From: Nocardioides sp. R-C-SC26
Lineage (GTDB): Bacteria; Actinomycetota; Actinomycetes; Propionibacteriales; Nocardioidaceae
NCBI RefSeq assembly: GCF_021246465.1
Contig: NZ_JAHRHK010000002.1
Coordinates: 93,341-157,340 of the forward strand
Length of the DNA stretch: 64,000 bases
Direction of reading: 5' to 3'
The notes under the pieces are model-generated. The model did no database searches. It saw only the letters and a program-made list of their open reading frames with translations, and was not told the DNA's origin. Both the position numbers and the translations under genes were made by a program. This document shows positions 35,092 through 44,410 of the stretch, one piece after another. The stretch's first letter is position 1. Each line of letters begins with the position of its first letter.

Positions 35092-36906
35092 ATGACGCAT
35101 GTCCTGTCCGCCGTCGCCTGGCCGTACGCCAACGGCCCGCGCCACATCGGCCACGTGGCCGGTTTCGGCGTGCCCTCCGACGTGTTCAGCCGGTACATGC
35201 GGATGGCAGGACACGAGGTGCTCATGGTGTCGGGCTCCGACGAGCACGGGACGCCGATCCTGATCGCGGCCGACGAGGCCGGCATGACGCCGCAGCAGCT
35301 CGCCGACCAGAACCACCGGATCATCGCCGAGGACCTCTGCGCCCTGGGGCTGAGCTACGACCTCTACACCCGGACGACGACGCGCAACCACCACGCCGTC
35401 GTCCAGGAGCTGTTCCTCGGGGTCTACGAGAACGGCTACTTCGTCGAGCAGACGACGAAGGGTGCGATCTCGCCGTCGACGGGACGCACGCTGCCAGACC
35501 GCTACATCGAAGGCACCTGTCCGATCTGTGGGGCCGGCGGTGCTCGTGGCGACCAGTGCGACACCTGCGGCAACCAGCTCGACCCGGCCGACCTGATCGA
35601 CCCCGTCTCACGGATCAACGGGGAGACGCCGGAGTTCATCGAGACCCAGCACTTCTTCCTCGACCTGCCGGCGCTCGCCGAGGCGCTGACGGCCTGGCTC
35701 GACGAGCGCGAGGCGACCGGGCTGTGGCGGCCCAACGTCATCCGGTTCAGCCAGAACATCCTGGAGGAGATCCGCCCGCGCGCCATGACGCGCGACATCG
35801 ACTGGGGTATCGCGGTGCCGCTCGACGGTTGGCGCGAGAACCCCACCAAGAAGCTCTACGTCTGGTTCGACGCCGTCATCGGCTACCTGTCGGCCTCGAT
35901 CGAGTGGGCGCGTCGCTCGGGCGACCCCGAGGCTTGGCGTCGCTGGTGGAACACCGCGGACGGCGCGCAGAACCAAGCGCTCTCGTACTACTTCATGGGC
36001 AAGGACAACATCACCTTCCACTCCCAGATCTGGCCGGCGGAGCTGCTCGCCTACTCCGGACGCGGATCCAAGGGGGGCGAGCCGCGCGAGTACGGCGTGC
36101 TCAACCTGCCGACCGAGGTGGTCAGCTCGGAGTTCCTGACGATGGAGGGCAAGAAGTTCTCCTCGTCGAAGAAGGTCGTCATCTACGTGCGCGACCTGCT
36201 GAGCCGTTACCAGCCCGACGCGTTCCGCTACTTCGTCGCGGCGGCCGGCCCGGAGAACCAGGACTCCGACTTCACGTGGTCGGAGTTCGTCCGTCGCACC
36301 AACGACGAGCTGGTGGCCGGTTGGGGCAATCTGGTCAACCGCACGGCGACGCTGATCCACAAGAACTTCGGCGAGATCCCGGCAGCGGGCGAGCTCACCG
36401 ACGTCGATCGTGCGGTGCTGGACGCCGTCGAGGCCACGTTCGGCACCGTCGGCGACCTCATCGGTCGTCATCGCCAGAAGCAGGCGATCGGCGAGGCCAT
36501 GCGCGGCGTCGCCGAGGTGAACAGGTACGTCTCCGACCTGGAGCCGTGGAAGCTCGCCAAGTCCGACGGCGACGCCGAGCGCGAGCGTCTGGCCACGGTG
36601 CTGCACGTCATGGCGCAGTGCGTCGCGGACCTCAACGTCGTGCTGTCGCCCTTCCTGCCGTTCTCGGCCAACCTGGTCGACGCCGCCCTCGGCGGCAGTG
36701 GCCAGGTCGCGCCGATGCCGCGGATCGAGGAGGTCGAGGACCTCGACGGTGGCGCGCCGTACCCGATCATCACCGGCGACTACAGCGAGATGCCGGCGTG
36801 GGCGCGCCGTCCCGTGCAGGTCGGCGCGACGGTCGACAAGCCGACGCCCATCTTCGTCAAACTCGACACCGCACTGGTCGAGGAGGAGCTCGCGCGTCTG
36901 GCCTGA
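35092..36906 (+). CDS. metG: Methionyl-tRNA synthetase
   Basis: 604 residues. Charges tRNA-Met with methionine. The HIGH-type motif is PRHIGHVAG; the zinc-knuckle insertion has [18 protein letters not shown]; the KMSKS-type loop is KKFSSSKK. The anticodon-binding helical domain follows ([16 protein letters not shown]). No C-terminal tRNA-binding EMAP-like domain is fused; the protein ends soon after the helical domain. The ATG at 35092 is chosen from the HIGH-proximal [18 protein letters not shown] and the adjacent -10 element. Confidence 0.96.
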   Translation: MTHVLSAVAWPYANGPRHIGHVAGFGVPSDVFSRYMRMAGHEVLMVSGSDEHGTPILIAADEAGMTPQQLADQNHRIIAEDLCALGLSYDLYTRTTTRNHHAVVQELFLGVYENGYFVEQTTKGAISPSTGRTLPDRYIEGTCPICGAGGARGDQCDTCGNQLDPADLIDPVSRINGETPEFIETQHFFLDLPALAEALTAWLDEREATGLWRPNVIRFSQNILEEIRPRAMTRDIDWGIAVPLDGWRENPTKKLYVWFDAVIGYLSASIEWARRSGDPEAWRRWWNTADGAQNQALSYYFMGKDNITFHSQIWPAELLAYSGRGSKGGEPREYGVLNLPTEVVSSEFLTMEGKKFSSSKKVVIYVRDLLSRYQPDAFRYFVAAAGPENQDSDFTWSEFVRRTNDELVAGWGNLVNRTATLIHKNFGEIPAAGELTDVDRAVLDAVEATFGTVGDLIGRHRQKQAIGEAMRGVAEVNRYVSDLEPWKLAKSDGDAERERLATVLHVMAQCVADLNVVLSPFLPFSANLVDAALGGSGQVAPMPRIEEVEDLDGGAPYPIITGDYSEMPAWARRPVQVGATVDKPTPIFVKLDTALVEEELARLA

Positions 36907-36965
36907 TCGAGGGAGTGTCATGGGCGAGAGTGCGTGACGGCGTAGCCGTGACGTCGCGTCGCGGG

Positions 36966-36971
36966 TAGCGT
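36966..36971 (+). promoter_or_regulatory. -10 hexamer for a leaderless GMC oxidoreductase transcript
   Basis: TAGCGT ends 6 nt before the GTG at 36978 without a Shine-Dalgarno. Confidence 0.45.
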
Positions 36972-36977
36972 CGCGGT

Positions 36978-38558
36978 GTGACGCAGGACACCTACGACTA
37001 TGTGATCGTCGGCGCCGGGAGCGCGGGGGCCGTGCTCGCGGCCCGGCTCAGCGAGGACCCCCGCCTCAGTGTGGCGCTGATCGAGGCGGGAGGGGCGCCC
37101 GACATCGACGAGGTGGCGATCCCGGCGGCGTTCCCCGCGCTGCTGCGCACCAAGTGGGACTGGAACTACTGGACGACCGAGCAGAAGCAACTGCACGGTC
37201 GTCGGACGAGCTGGCCGCGGATGAAGGCGCTCGGCGGGTGTTCGGCGATGAACGCGATGATCTACATCCGCGGGCACCGGGTCGACTACGACGGCTGGCG
37301 GGACGCGTTCGGGGCCACGGGCTGGGGCTACGACGACGTTCTCCCGTACTTCCGTCGCTCCGAGGCCAACAGCCGGCTCGGGGCGCCGTTCCACGGCACC
37401 GACGGTCCACTCACCGTCGAGGACCGTCGCTACACCCACGAGCTGACGTCGGCGTTCGTGGAGAGTGCCGTCAGCGCCGGGATGAAGCGCAACGACGACT
37501 TCAACGGTGCCGAGATGGATGGCGTCGGCCCCTACCAGGTGACGTGCCGAGGCGGCGTCCGCTGGTCGACGTACCACGCGTTCCTGAAGCCCGTGCAGGG
37601 CCGCGACAACCTGACCATCCTCACGGGGGCCCTCGCCGCACGCGTCGAGCTGGACGGCGAGCGCGCGAGCGGGGTTGTCGTCCGCCGAGGTGGTCGGGAG
37701 CAGATCGTGCAGGCGCGGCGCGAGGTGGTGCTCAGCGGGGGCGCCATCAACTCACCGCAGTTGCTGATGCTCTCGGGCATCGGGCCGGCCGCCCACCTCG
37801 CCGAGCACGGCATCACCGCGCGCGTCGACCTCGCCGGCGTCGGCTCGAACCTGCAGGACCACCCCTTCGTGCCGATGATCTGGCACACCCGTGACACCAC
37901 CGATCTGGCCGACTTCAACAACCTCGCCAACCTGGTGCGCTGGAAGGCGCGCAAGAGCGGGCCGCTCACCTCCAACGTCGCCGAGACCGGCGGCTTCTGG
38001 CGCACCCGGGAGGGGCTTTCGGCCCCCGACATGCAGGCCCACGCCCTGCCGACCGGCATCCACGGCGACGGCTGGCACGAGCCGCAGACGCGGATGACCT
38101 CGGTGCTCGCGACGCTGGTCGAGATCCGCAGCCGCGGCTCGGTGCGACTGCGCTCGGCCGATCCGACGTGGCACCCGGCGATCGACGCCGCCTACTACGA
38201 CGACCAAGCCGACCTCGACGCGATGGTCGCCGGCTGCCGGCGCATCACCGAGATCGCCGAGGCAGGCCCGCTGGCGCGCCTGATCGACCGCCCCTGGGAG
38301 CGCCCGGAGTCGCCGTCGGACGGCGACCTGGAGGAGTTCGTGCGCACCCAGACCCAGACGACGTTCCACCCGACGTCCACGTGCGCGATGGGGACCGGCG
38401 AGGATGCCGTCGTCGATCCCGAGCTGCGGGTACGCGGTGTCGCGGGCCTGCGGGTGGTGGATGCTTCGGTCATGCCGACGGTCGTCCGCGGCAACACCAA
38501 CGCCCCCACCATCATGATCGCCGAGAAGGCCGCCGACTTGATCAGGAGCACCCGATGA
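36978..38558 (+). CDS. GMC-family FAD oxidoreductase (choline dehydrogenase-like)
   Basis: 526 residues. The FAD-binding Rossmann motif is VIVGAGSAGAVLAARL; GMC signature blocks follow, WPRMKALGGCSAMNAMIYIRG and LSGGAINSPQLLMLSGIGP, and the C-terminal catalytic His region is FHPTSTCAMG with the Asn-rich RGNTNAPTIMIAEKAAD. It oxidises an alcohol to an aldehyde. The following aldehyde dehydrogenase overlaps by 4 bp (ATGA), so the pair should convert an alcohol to a carboxylate; choline to betaine is one option, but there is no betI or transporter nearby to prove it. Confidence 0.93.
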   Translation: MTQDTYDYVIVGAGSAGAVLAARLSEDPRLSVALIEAGGAPDIDEVAIPAAFPALLRTKWDWNYWTTEQKQLHGRRTSWPRMKALGGCSAMNAMIYIRGHRVDYDGWRDAFGATGWGYDDVLPYFRRSEANSRLGAPFHGTDGPLTVEDRRYTHELTSAFVESAVSAGMKRNDDFNGAEMDGVGPYQVTCRGGVRWSTYHAFLKPVQGRDNLTILTGALAARVELDGERASGVVVRRGGREQIVQARREVVLSGGAINSPQLLMLSGIGPAAHLAEHGITARVDLAGVGSNLQDHPFVPMIWHTRDTTDLADFNNLANLVRWKARKSGPLTSNVAETGGFWRTREGLSAPDMQAHALPTGIHGDGWHEPQTRMTSVLATLVEIRSRGSVRLRSADPTWHPAIDAAYYDDQADLDAMVAGCRRITEIAEAGPLARLIDRPWERPESPSDGDLEEFVRTQTQTTFHPTSTCAMGTGEDAVVDPELRVRGVAGLRVVDASVMPTVVRGNTNAPTIMIAEKAADLIRSTR

Positions 38559-40075
38559 CCACGACCGCCGTCACTGCCACCGAGGCGTCCAGCCCGCCCG
38601 TGACCTTCGAGTCGCTGAGCCCGATCAGCGGCGATGTCGTGGGCACGCATCCCGTGCACACCGCCGACGACGTCGCGTCGGCCGTCGAGCGTGCCCGCGT
38701 CGAGGCGGAGTGGTGGGGCGCACTGACCTTCGACGAGCGCGCCAAGCACCTGCGCACCTGGAAGGCGGTGATGACGCGGCGGATCAACCAGCTCGCCGAG
38801 CTGATGCACGCCGAGACCGGCAAGCCGCGCGGCGACGCGCTGCTCGAGATCGCCCTGGGTATCGACCATCTCGCCTGGGCATCCGGCAACGCCGGCAAGC
38901 ACCTCAAGCGTCGTCGCGTCGCCTCGGGGCTGTTGATGGCGAACCAGGCCGCGCACCTGGAGTACCGACCGCTCGGTGTCGTTGGCGTGATCGGGCCGTG
39001 GAACTACCCGGTCTTCACCCCGCTCGGCTCGATCTCCTACGCGCTCGCCGCCGGCAACGCCGTCGTCTTCAAGCCCTCCGAGTACACCCCCGGTGTCGGC
39101 GAGTGGATGGCGCGGATGTTCCTGGAGGCCGTCGGGCGCCCGGTGCTCTCGGTGGTCACCGGCTACGGCGAGACCGGTGCCGCGCTGTGCCGCGCCGGCG
39201 TCGACAAGCTCGCCTTCACCGGCTCCACCGCCACCGGCAAGCGCGTGATGGCTGCCTGCGCCGAGAGCCTGACGCCGGTCGTCATCGAGGCAGGCGGCAA
39301 GGACGCGGTGATCATCGATGACGACGCCGATCTCGCCGCTGCCGCGGACGCCACGCTGTGGGGCGCGTGCGCCAACGCCGGCCAGACCTGTGCGGGCGTC
39401 GAGCGCGTCTACGTGCACGAGCGGGTCTACGACGACTTCCTCGCCCAGCTCACCGCCAAGGCCCGCGACCTCCGGGCCGAGGACTCCGAGGACACCAAGA
39501 TCGGCCCGATCACGATGCCCGCGCAGCTCGACGTCATCCGCACCCACATCGACGACGCACTGGCCCGTGGTGGGCGCGCCGTCGTCGGTGGTGCGGACGC
39601 GGTGGGTGAGCGGTACGTGCAGCCGACGGTGCTCGTCGACGTGCCCGAGGATTCGCTGGCGGTCACCGAGGAGACCTTCGGTCCGACCGTCACCGTCACC
39701 AAGGTGGCCTCCATGGCCGAGGCGATCGAGCGCACCAACGCCAGCCGCTACGCGCTCGGCTCGACGGTGTTCGCCAAGAAGAACGCGCAGGAGATCGCCG
39801 CGCAGCTGCGCTGCGGGATGACCGCGATCAACGGCGTCATCACCTTCGCCGCGATCCCCTCGCTGCCCTTCGGCGGCGTGGGGGAGTCGGGCTTCGGTCG
39901 TATCCACGGTGCCGACGGCCTCCGTGAGTTCACCTACGCCAAGGCGACCGCGCGCCAGCGGTTCAAGCCGATGATGGCGCTGACCACCTTCGATCGCACC
40001 GAGAAGGCCGACCAGCAGTTGGTCAAGATCATGTCGCTGCTGCACGGGCGGGGCTCCACGCTGCCCAAGCGTTGA
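38555..40075 (+). CDS. Aldehyde dehydrogenase family protein
   Basis: 506 residues, NAD(P)-dependent. Motifs are VIGPWNYPVFTP (Asn of the oxyanion hole), FTGSTATGKRV (coenzyme), the general-base Glu in VIEAGGKDA and catalytic Cys in NAGQTCAGVERVYV. The ATG at 38555 overlaps the GMC oxidoreductase stop, so the two enzymes are co-translated and likely act in sequence. The C-terminal part carries a basic tail (TARQRFKPMM...). Substrate not defined by sequence. Confidence 0.93.
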   Translation: MTTTAVTATEASSPPVTFESLSPISGDVVGTHPVHTADDVASAVERARVEAEWWGALTFDERAKHLRTWKAVMTRRINQLAELMHAETGKPRGDALLEIALGIDHLAWASGNAGKHLKRRRVASGLLMANQAAHLEYRPLGVVGVIGPWNYPVFTPLGSISYALAAGNAVVFKPSEYTPGVGEWMARMFLEAVGRPVLSVVTGYGETGAALCRAGVDKLAFTGSTATGKRVMAACAESLTPVVIEAGGKDAVIIDDDADLAAAADATLWGACANAGQTCAGVERVYVHERVYDDFLAQLTAKARDLRAEDSEDTKIGPITMPAQLDVIRTHIDDALARGGRAVVGGADAVGERYVQPTVLVDVPEDSLAVTEETFGPTVTVTKVASMAEAIERTNASRYALGSTVFAKKNAQEIAAQLRCGMTAINGVITFAAIPSLPFGGVGESGFGRIHGADGLREFTYAKATARQRFKPMMALTTFDRTEKADQQLVKIMSLLHGRGSTLPKR

Positions 40076-40090
40076 GCGACGCGGCACCAC

Positions 40091-40164
40091 CCGGTGGTCG
40101 AGCTTGTCGACACCCCTCGCCGCGTCTCGGCAAGCTCGACGACCGGGCGACAGGCTCGACGACC
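40091..40164. repeat. Dispersed TCGA-type repeat elements
   Basis: CCGGTGGTCGAGCTTGTCGACACC, GTCTCGGCAAGCTCGACGACCGG and GACAGGCTCGACGACCG occur in tandem with alternating orientation between the convergent aldehyde dehydrogenase and trhA genes; probably also functions in transcript ends. Confidence 0.7.
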
Positions 40165-40180
40165 GCGCCCGGGCGCCCCC

Positions 40181-40909
40181 TCAGCGCAAGGAGTACGTCG
40201 CCAGCGAGACGCCCACGTAGTGGCTGACGAAGGCCAGGATCGTGAAGGTGTGGAAGACCTCGTGGAAGCCGAACCACCGCGGCCAGGGGTTGGGCCGCTT
40301 GAATCCGTAGACGACGCCGCCGAAGGTGTAGAGCGCCCCGCCGGTGACGATCAGGACGAAGATCGCGATGCCGACGCCGAGGCCCAGGCTCACCGCACCG
40401 TCGTAGAAGGCCGGGATGAAGAAGACCGCCGCCCAGCCGAGCGCGATGTAGATCGGCACGTAGAGCCAGCGCGGCGCGCTGGTCCAGAAGATGCGGAATG
40501 CGACGCCGAGGATCGCCCCGCCCCAGACCGCCGACAGCAGCACGACGCGAGCGGTGCCCTCGAGCAGGATGATGCTGAACGGCGTGTAGGAGCCCGCGAT
40601 GAGCAGGAAGATGTTCGCGTGGTCGAAACGGCGTAGGAACGCCCAGGCTCGGGGCGACCACGTGCCGGTGTGATAGATCGCCGAGACGCCGAAGAGCAGC
40701 AACGCGGTCGCGGCGAACAGCGCCGAGCCGATCCGCGTGCCCGCCGTGGGGGAGAGACAGACCAGCACGATGCCGGCGGCCAGGGTCAGCGGGGTGATCC
40801 CCAGATGCAGCCAGCCACGCAGCTTCGGCTTGACCTCCGCGAGCTTGTCGCCGAGCGCGTCGAGCGCCGCGTGAGCGGCATCGCCGGCGTGCTGGAATGC
40901 CTGGTTCAT
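40181..40909 (-). CDS. trhA: PAQR-family membrane protein (haemolysin III / TrhA)
   Basis: 242 residues with about seven membrane helices. Family motifs are SAIYHTGTW, FDHANIFLLIAGSYTPF and FHEVFHTFTILAF, whose Ser/His/Asp residues form the presumed metal site. Homologues maintain membrane fluidity or energetics. The start is the ATG at 40909, with a leaderless -10. It is divergent from the cis-prenyltransferase gene, the same pairing as Rv1085c/Rv1086 in Mycobacterium tuberculosis. Confidence 0.93.
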   Translation of the reverse strand: MNQAFQHAGDAAHAALDALGDKLAEVKPKLRGWLHLGITPLTLAAGIVLVCLSPTAGTRIGSALFAATALLLFGVSAIYHTGTWSPRAWAFLRRFDHANIFLLIAGSYTPFSIILLEGTARVVLLSAVWGGAILGVAFRIFWTSAPRWLYVPIYIALGWAAVFFIPAFYDGAVSLGLGVGIAIFVLIVTGGALYTFGGVVYGFKRPNPWPRWFGFHEVFHTFTILAFVSHYVGVSLATYSLR

Positions 40910-40915
40910 GGCGCA

Positions 40916-40921
40916 AGGATA
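40916..40921 (-). promoter_or_regulatory. -10 hexamer for a leaderless trhA transcript
   Basis: On the minus strand TATCCT (40921-40916) ends 6 nt before the trhA ATG; no Shine-Dalgarno. Confidence 0.5.
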
Positions 40922-40947
40922 TCCGGCGTCCAGAGGCGCGCCTCCCG

Positions 40948-40953
40948 TACGCT
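40948..40953 (+). promoter_or_regulatory. -10 hexamer for a leaderless cis-prenyltransferase transcript
   Basis: TACGCT ends 6 nt before the GTG at 40960, back to back with the trhA promoter (38 bp between starts of the two -10 boxes). Confidence 0.5.
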
Positions 40954-40959
40954 GGCTCG

Positions 40960-41733
40960 GTGGCGGACTGGAAGCGTGGCGTGCGGCGAGTGCTGTACCC
41001 GGCCTACGAGGCCCGGATGCTGCGTCGGATGCCCGACAGTCTCCCGCGTCACGTCGGCGTCATGCTCGACGGCAATCGTCGCTGGGCCAAAGCGGTCGGG
41101 CAGGACTCCGCCAGCGGTCACCGTGCCGGAGCGGCGAACATCGAGCCGCTGCTGGGCTGGTGCGACGAGGTCGGGATCGAGGTGGTCACGCTCTGGCTGC
41201 TCAGCACCGACAACCTCAACCGCTCGGCGGCCGAGCTGGAGCCGTTGCTCGGCATCATCACCGACGCCGTCGACGCGCTCGCCGTTCAACGGCGATGGCG
41301 GCTGCACCTCGTCGGCGCCCTCGACCTCCTGCCCGACGAGACGGCGCGCCGCCTCAAGCTCGCCGCCGACGCGACGGCCGACGTCGAGGGCATGGTCGTC
41401 AACGTGGCGGTCGGCTACGGCGGGCGCCGCGAGATCGCCGGTGCCGTCCGCTCGCTGCTGCACGGGCACGCCGCCCTGGGCACCTCGTTGGAGGAGCTGG
41501 CGCAGGTGCTCGACGTCGAGCACATCGGCGAGCACCTCTACACCAAGGGCCAGCCCGACCCCGACCTGGTGATCCGTACCTCCGGTGAGCAGCGGCTCGG
41601 GGGGTTCCTGCTCTGGCAGAGCGCGCGCTCGGAGTTCTACTTCTGCGAGGCCTACTGGCCCGATTTCCGGCGCGTGGACTTCCTGCGCGCGATCCGCGCG
41701 TACGCGCAGCGCGAACGTCGCTACGGCACCTGA
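40960..41733 (+). CDS. Short-chain cis-prenyltransferase (polyprenyl diphosphate synthase)
   Basis: 257 residues. Catalytic Asp and P-loop-like motif HVGVMLDGNRRWAK; later conserved RTSGEQRLGGFLLWQSARSEFYF and the Glu/Arg-containing C-terminus. It condenses isopentenyl diphosphate in cis. Adjacency to trhA and the size suggest the Z-farnesyl diphosphate synthase type (Rv1086-like) rather than the decaprenyl type, but chain length cannot be read from sequence alone. The GTG at 40960 is preferred over the longer frame because of the -10 box. Confidence 0.9.
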   Translation: MADWKRGVRRVLYPAYEARMLRRMPDSLPRHVGVMLDGNRRWAKAVGQDSASGHRAGAANIEPLLGWCDEVGIEVVTLWLLSTDNLNRSAAELEPLLGIITDAVDALAVQRRWRLHLVGALDLLPDETARRLKLAADATADVEGMVVNVAVGYGGRREIAGAVRSLLHGHAALGTSLEELAQVLDVEHIGEHLYTKGQPDPDLVIRTSGEQRLGGFLLWQSARSEFYFCEAYWPDFRRVDFLRAIRAYAQRERRYGT

Positions 41734-41822
41734 CCCGGTCGATCCGCGTCACGTGAACTTCACATGACGTTGCCGCGTGTCGCCCTGGACGGGTCGGGTC
41801 GCAGGCGTACGTTCGCGAGCAC

Positions 41823-41844
41823 GGACGAGTGGGGAAGCTCGTCC
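41823..41844 (+). promoter_or_regulatory. Small hairpin before a possible leader ORF
   Basis: GGACGAG (41823-41829) pairs with CTCGTCC (41838-41844), loop TGGGGAAG; a GGAGG Shine-Dalgarno for the small ORF follows 6 nt later. Confidence 0.35.
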
Positions 41845-41861
41845 TACCTGGAGGCCCGATC

Positions 41862-41984
41862 GTGATCACTCACGAACCGAATGTCGACACCGGTCGACGG
41901 GCGCCCGCCCGCGACCGCGCGTCGTCAGGAGGGCGTCGGCACTCCGGCGCACGGGCTCACTCCCGGTCCATCTGCGCAGACTGA
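41862..41984 (+). CDS. Possible 40-residue leader peptide upstream of the PIN-PhoH gene
   Basis: GTG start with GGAGG (41850-41854) 7 nt upstream; reads [18 protein letters not shown] and ends with TGA at 41984, 43 bp before the phoH-like start. It is Arg/Ser-rich with no known motif. The good ribosome-binding site and a hairpin just before it make translation possible, but coding is unproven. Confidence 0.3.
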   Translation: MITHEPNVDTGRRAPARDRASSGGRRHSGARAHSRSICAD

Positions 41985-42027
41985 GGGCCGGCGGGAGTGC
42001 GCGTGCGGCCATCGTGAAGGGGTAGTC

Positions 42028-43422
42028 GTGGCCGACGCCGCCGTCCGGACCCAGCGCACGTCATCGGAGAAGCCCTCTCCGAAGTCCTCCGGCAAGTCCG
42101 CGGGGACGAAGAAGTCCCACCGCGCGGACACGCGCACCTATGTGCTCGACACCAGCGTCCTGCTGGCCGATCCGGGAGCGCTCAAGCGCTTCGCCGAGCA
42201 CGAGGTGGTGCTGCCGGTCGTCGTGATCACCGAGCTCGAGGGGAAGCGGCATCACCCCGAACTCGGCTACTTCGCGCGAACGGCGCTGCGCATGCTCGAC
42301 GAGCTCCGCGTCATCCACGGCCGACTGGACGAGCCCGTCGCGATCGGTGACGTCGGCGGCACGGTGCGGGTCGAGCTGAACCACACCGACCCCGCGGCGT
42401 TGCCGTCGGGGTTCCGGCTGGGCGACAACGACACCCGCATCCTCGCCGTCGCCAAGAACCTGGCCGACGAGGGCCACCAGGTCACGTTGGTCTCCAAGGA
42501 TCTGCCGCTGCGGATCAAGGCCTCGGCCGTCGGTCTGGACGCCGAGGAGTACCGGGCCGAGGCGATCAGCGACTCAGACACCGGCTACACGGGCATGGCC
42601 GAGCTCGAGGTGACGTCGGCCGACCTCGACGAGCTCTACGACGACGGCACGCTCGACCTGCAGCCCGCGCGCGAGTTGCCCTGCCATACCGGTCTGGTGC
42701 TTCTCTCCGACCGGGGGACGGCGCTGGCCCGGGTCGGTGCGGACAAGCAGGTGCACCTGGTGCGCGGCGACCGCGAGGCGTTCGGCATCCACGGCCGCAG
42801 CGCCGAGCAGCGGATCGCGCTGGAGATGCTCCTCGACCCCGAGGTCGGCATCGTCTCCCTCGGCGGGCGAGCCGGCACGGGCAAGTCGGCCATGGCGCTG
42901 TGCGCCGGCCTGGAGATGGCTTTGGAACGCAACGCACACAAGAAGGTGGTCGTCTTCCGGCCGCTGTTCGCCGTCGGCGGCCAGGAGCTCGGCTACCTGC
43001 CGGGCTCGGAGAACGAGAAGATGTCGCCCTGGGCGCAGGCCGTGTTCGACACCCTCGGTGCGATCACCTCGCGCGAGGTGATCGAGGAGGTGCTGGCCCG
43101 CGGCATGCTGGAGGTGCTGCCGCTGACCCACATCCGCGGCCGCTCGCTGCATGACTCCTTCGTGATCGTGGACGAGGCGCAGTCGCTGGAGCGCAACGTG
43201 CTCTTGACGGTGCTGAGCCGTATCGGTGCCAACTCCAAGGTCGTCCTGACCCACGACGTCGCCCAGCGCGACAACCTGCGGGTCGGTCGTCACGACGGCG
43301 TCGTGGCGGTGGTCGAGAAGCTGAAGGGGCACCCGCTCTTCGCGCACGTCACCCTGACTCGCTCGGAGCGTTCGCCCATCGCAGCCCTGGTCACCGAGAT
43401 GCTGGAGAACGTCACGCTCTAG
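42028..43422 (+). CDS. phoH: PIN-domain/PhoH-domain ATPase
   Basis: 464 residues from the GTG at 42028 with GAAGGGG upstream. A Ser/Lys-rich N-terminus is followed by a PIN domain ([18 protein letters not shown], acidic site Asp; [13 protein letters not shown]) and then a PhoH P-loop domain ([16 protein letters not shown], Walker [12 protein letters not shown]). This is the PhoH2 type: PIN RNase fused to an RNA helicase-like ATPase, shown in mycobacteria to unwind and cut RNA. A stem-loop follows the stop. Confidence 0.92.
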   Translation: MADAAVRTQRTSSEKPSPKSSGKSAGTKKSHRADTRTYVLDTSVLLADPGALKRFAEHEVVLPVVVITELEGKRHHPELGYFARTALRMLDELRVIHGRLDEPVAIGDVGGTVRVELNHTDPAALPSGFRLGDNDTRILAVAKNLADEGHQVTLVSKDLPLRIKASAVGLDAEEYRAEAISDSDTGYTGMAELEVTSADLDELYDDGTLDLQPARELPCHTGLVLLSDRGTALARVGADKQVHLVRGDREAFGIHGRSAEQRIALEMLLDPEVGIVSLGGRAGTGKSAMALCAGLEMALERNAHKKVVVFRPLFAVGGQELGYLPGSENEKMSPWAQAVFDTLGAITSREVIEEVLARGMLEVLPLTHIRGRSLHDSFVIVDEAQSLERNVLLTVLSRIGANSKVVLTHDVAQRDNLRVGRHDGVVAVVEKLKGHPLFAHVTLTRSERSPIAALVTEMLENVTL

Positions 43423-43430
43423 CCGCACGC

Positions 43431-43472
43431 GGCGTGGCGTCGGGCGATCAGCTGGTCGTCCGGCGCCACGCC
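43431..43472 (+). terminator. Stem-loop after the PhoH gene
   Basis: GGCGTGGCG (43431-43439) pairs with CGCCACGCC (43464-43472), 9 bp with a 24-nt loop, 9 bp past the stop. No T-run. Confidence 0.45.
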
Positions 43473-43629
43473 GACGGTGTGACCTGCGTGTTCGATGTGC
43501 CTTGTGTGACGCACGAGGCGCGCAGAAGCCCCGGAAGTCCCACGAGTTTCGCCGTTCGGTTTGCACGGCCCTGCCGCACGAGGCATGGTGGGTCGCGCAC
43601 TGGCCGCCACTGACGTCGTCCGGTTCCCC

Positions 43630-44376
43630 ATGCTGTTGCCTTCCGGCGATCACCTACGACTTCTGGATTCCCTCTTGTCGAAGCCCGCCCCGCGTCACCG
43701 TGCCGTGCCGCCGCGCCATCGTGCCGCGCGCTCGCCGCGGCCCTCGCGCGTGGCAGGCGTGATCGGTCAGGCGCCGGCCGCACTGCGTGCCACGGTCGTG
43801 GTCTCCTCCGTGGCGGTCGCCGCGACGGGCGGGACGATCACCACGGGCCTGCTCACCTCCGCGGCCCCGAGCTCGGCGGCCGCCGGGTCGATGACGTCGG
43901 CCACCCCCGGCGGCCTCGACGCGGCGCAGGCCGCGTTGCTGGCGGTCTCCGATGTCGCCCGCGACCAGACGGTGTCCCGCTCGGCCGATCGCCGCGACGA
44001 CGTCGACCCGCTGAAGGCGGCCGCGCTCTCCGCGCCGTCGGGCCCGGCGGTCACGGGCGAGGAGAACCTCAGCGACGCCGATCCGCGCGACATCGCTCGC
44101 GCCCTGCTCGGCGAGTTCGGCTTCTCGCTCGACCAGTTCTCCTGCCTGGACTCGCTCTACATCCGCGAGTCCAACTGGAACCCCCGCGCGGCCAACCCGA
44201 CGTCGAGTGCCTATGGCATCCCGCAGGCGCTGCCGGGCTCGAAGATGGCCTCGGCCGGCGCTGACTGGCAGACCAACCCCGTCACGCAGATCCGCTGGGG
44301 CCTGGGCTACATCGCCGACCGCTACGGCAGCCCGTGCGGCGCGTGGTCGCACAGCCAGAGCAACGGCTGGTACTGA
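43630..44376 (+). CDS. Secreted transglycosylase-like (lysozyme fold) protein
   Basis: 248 residues from the ATG at 43630 (MLLPSGDHLRLLDSLL). A basic stretch (RHRAVPPRHRAARS) precedes the hydrophobic segment LRATVVVSSVAVAATGGTITTGLL, a signal anchor. A low-complexity Ala/Ser region follows, and the C-terminal ~100 residues match actinobacterial soluble lytic transglycosylase-like domains: CLDSLYIRESNWNPRAANP with the catalytic Glu, YGIPQALPGSKM and RWGLGYIADRYGSPCGAW. It likely remodels peptidoglycan. Some upstream ATG/GTG starts are possible. Confidence 0.8.
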   Translation: MLLPSGDHLRLLDSLLSKPAPRHRAVPPRHRAARSPRPSRVAGVIGQAPAALRATVVVSSVAVAATGGTITTGLLTSAAPSSAAAGSMTSATPGGLDAAQAALLAVSDVARDQTVSRSADRRDDVDPLKAAALSAPSGPAVTGEENLSDADPRDIARALLGEFGFSLDQFSCLDSLYIRESNWNPRAANPTSSAYGIPQALPGSKMASAGADWQTNPVTQIRWGLGYIADRYGSPCGAWSHSQSNGWY

Positions 44377-44410
44377 CCGCGGCGAGCGGTGAGGCCTCCG
44401 CCCCGCCGGA

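Noticed and set aside
36978..40075. GMC oxidoreductase/aldehyde dehydrogenase pair named as betA/betB
   Set aside because: Order fits choline oxidation, but no betI regulator or choline transporter is nearby and substrate residues cannot be judged, so only family names are given.
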